From an uncultured Ruminococcus sp. (lineage in GTDB: Bacteria; Bacillota; Clostridia; Oscillospirales; Ruminococcaceae), in assembly GCA_905199285.1 (NCBI GenBank), contig CAJKFZ010000037.1:1-15865 (forward strand): a stretch of DNA of 15,865 nucleotides, given 5' to 3'. The stretch's first letter is position 1. Each line of letters opens with the position of its first letter. Positions 14,741-15,865 of the stretch are shown here, one piece after another. The notes under the pieces were generated by a model, which did not search any database, was not told the origin of the DNA, and was given only the letters and a program-made list of their open reading frames with translations. A program made the translations under genes and the position numbers.

Positions 14741-15865
14741 ATGCTAACTGATATTGAAATTGCTCAGAGTGCAAAAATGAAAAAGATAAATGAAATTGCC
14801 GCAGGTCTTGGGATAAGTGAGGATGATCTGGAACCGTACGGTCATTATAAGGCAAAGCTTTCGGAGAGTATCTATTCAAAGCTTGCTTTGAAAAATGACG
14901 GAAAACTTATTCTTGTTACGGCTATAAATCCTACTCCGGCAGGAGAGGGCAAAACAACAGTAAGCGTTGGTCTTGCTGAGGCTATGAAAAAAATCGGCAA
15001 AAAAGCAGTTCTCGCTCTTCGTGAACCTTCGCTCGGTCCGGTTTTCGGAATGAAAGGCGGAGCGGCAGGCGGCGGATACGCTCAGGTAGTTCCTATGGAG
15101 GATATAAATCTCCATTTCACAGGCGATATGCACGCAATTACTGCCGCAAATAATCTTCTCTGCGCTATGATAGATAATCATTTGCAGCAAGGCAACGAGC
15201 TTTCTATCGATCAGAGAAGGATCATGTTCAAACGCTGCATGGATATGAACGACCGTGCTTTACGAAACATCGTTATCGGTATGGGCGGAAAAATGAACGG
15301 CGTTCCACGTGAGGATGGATTCAATATCACTGTTGCATCCGAGATAATGGCAGTTCTCTGCCTTGCGACTGATATTGCCGATCTTAAAGAACGTCTGGGC
15401 AATATTCTTGTTGCTTACAATACAAACGGAGAACCGATTTTTGCCCGTCAGATAGGAGCTTGCGGAGCTATGACCGCTTTGCTTAAAGATGCTTTGAAGC
15501 CAAATCTGGTTCAGACTCTTGAAAATAATCCTGCGCTTATTCACGGAGGACCTTTTGCAAATATCGCTCACGGATGCAACTCTGTAAGAGCAACCAAGCT
15601 TGCGCTTAAACTCGGAGATTACTGCATTACAGAAGCCGGATTCGGATCTGATCTCGGAGCTGAAAAATTCTTTGATATCAAGTGCAGATACGGCGGATTT
15701 TCTCCTTCATGCGTTGTTCTTGTTGCGACAATAAAGGCTCTTAAATACAATGGCGGAGTTCAGAAAAATGACCTTTCTAAGGAAAATATGTGGGCGCTTG
15801 AAAAGGGAATAGTCAATCTCAAGGCTCACATTGAAAATATGCACAAATATCACGTCCCGGTTATC
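14741..15865 (+). CDS. fhs: Formate-tetrahydrofolate ligase (partial, right end cut)
   Basis: Fhs joins formate to tetrahydrofolate with ATP, feeding one-carbon units to purine synthesis and, in some anaerobes, the Wood-Ljungdahl pathway. The first 375 residues of a protein usually about 556 long are present, and the frame is open to the window edge. The P-loop-like ATP motif TPAGEGKTT (65-73) and REPSLGPVFGMKGGAAGGGY (94-113) are characteristic, followed by QVVPMEDINLHFTGDMHA. NDRALRNI, the PREDGF block and TEAGFGSDLGAEKF are also present. The start is set by GGAGGAG and a near-consensus promoter. The gene is transcribed separately from the upstream genes, as far as the sequence shows. Having its own promoter suggests one-carbon demand rather than operon control sets its level. 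Confidence 0.96.
   Translation, partial: MLTDIEIAQSAKMKKINEIAAGLGISEDDLEPYGHYKAKLSESIYSKLALKNDGKLILVTAINPTPAGEGKTTVSVGLAEAMKKIGKKAVLALREPSLGPVFGMKGGAAGGGYAQVVPMEDINLHFTGDMHAITAANNLLCAMIDNHLQQGNELSIDQRRIMFKRCMDMNDRALRNIVIGMGGKMNGVPREDGFNITVASEIMAVLCLATDIADLKERLGNILVAYNTNGEPIFARQIGACGAMTALLKDALKPNLVQTLENNPALIHGGPFANIAHGCNSVRATKLALKLGDYCITEAGFGSDLGAEKFFDIKCRYGGFSPSCVVLVATIKALKYNGGVQKNDLSKENMWALEKGIVNLKAHIENMHKYHVPVI

Overview
The window looks like chromosomal core DNA from a low-to-moderate GC Firmicute of the class Clostridia, most likely a Ruminococcus/Oscillospiraceae-type gut anaerobe. This rests on the gene order, AGGAG-type ribosome binding sites, frequent AGA/AUA codons and the protein types. 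Every convincing gene is on the + strand. No tRNA, rRNA, CRISPR array, transposase or phage gene was seen.

Region 1 (4-9807) is the conserved Firmicute block known from Bacillus subtilis as yqhY-nusB-folD-xseA-xseB-ispA-dxs-tlyA-ahrC-recN. Here it reads: Asp23-family protein, nusB, a TsaD-like M22 protein in the place of folD, xseA, xseB, ispA, dxs, tlyA, nadK, argR, recN. Genes are tightly packed: nusB overlaps the M22 gene by 8 nt, dxs overlaps tlyA by 14 nt, and xseA and xseB are 4 nt apart. Only the 130-nt ispA-dxs gap is notable; it holds a candidate promoter and nested inverted repeats. The block joins transcription antitermination (NusB), DNA repair (exonuclease VII, RecN), isoprenoid precursor and chain synthesis (Dxs, IspA), rRNA methylation (TlyA), NADP supply (NadK) and arginine control (ArgR).

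Region 2 (9819-12789) continues in the same direction with a histidine phosphatase, a GH42 beta-galactosidase and D-aminoacyl-tRNA deacylase (dtd). The spoIVB-spo0A pair often found after recN in spore formers is absent here.

Region 3 (12790-14439) starts with a strong terminator-like hairpin. Its 3' arm carries the Shine-Dalgarno of the next gene, a class B penicillin-binding protein with a KTS triad in place of KTG.

Region 4 (14440-14740) has no gene. It contains a palindrome-rich cassette of three strong hairpins with imperfect terminal inverted repeats and flanking ATATCAT direct repeats. A near-consensus sigma-A promoter then drives fhs (formate-tetrahydrofolate ligase), which runs off the right edge.

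I see no clearly new multi-gene system. The most unusual items are the palindromic cassette, the terminator/ribosome-binding-site overlap, the TsaD paralogue and the altered motifs in the PBP and Dtd.
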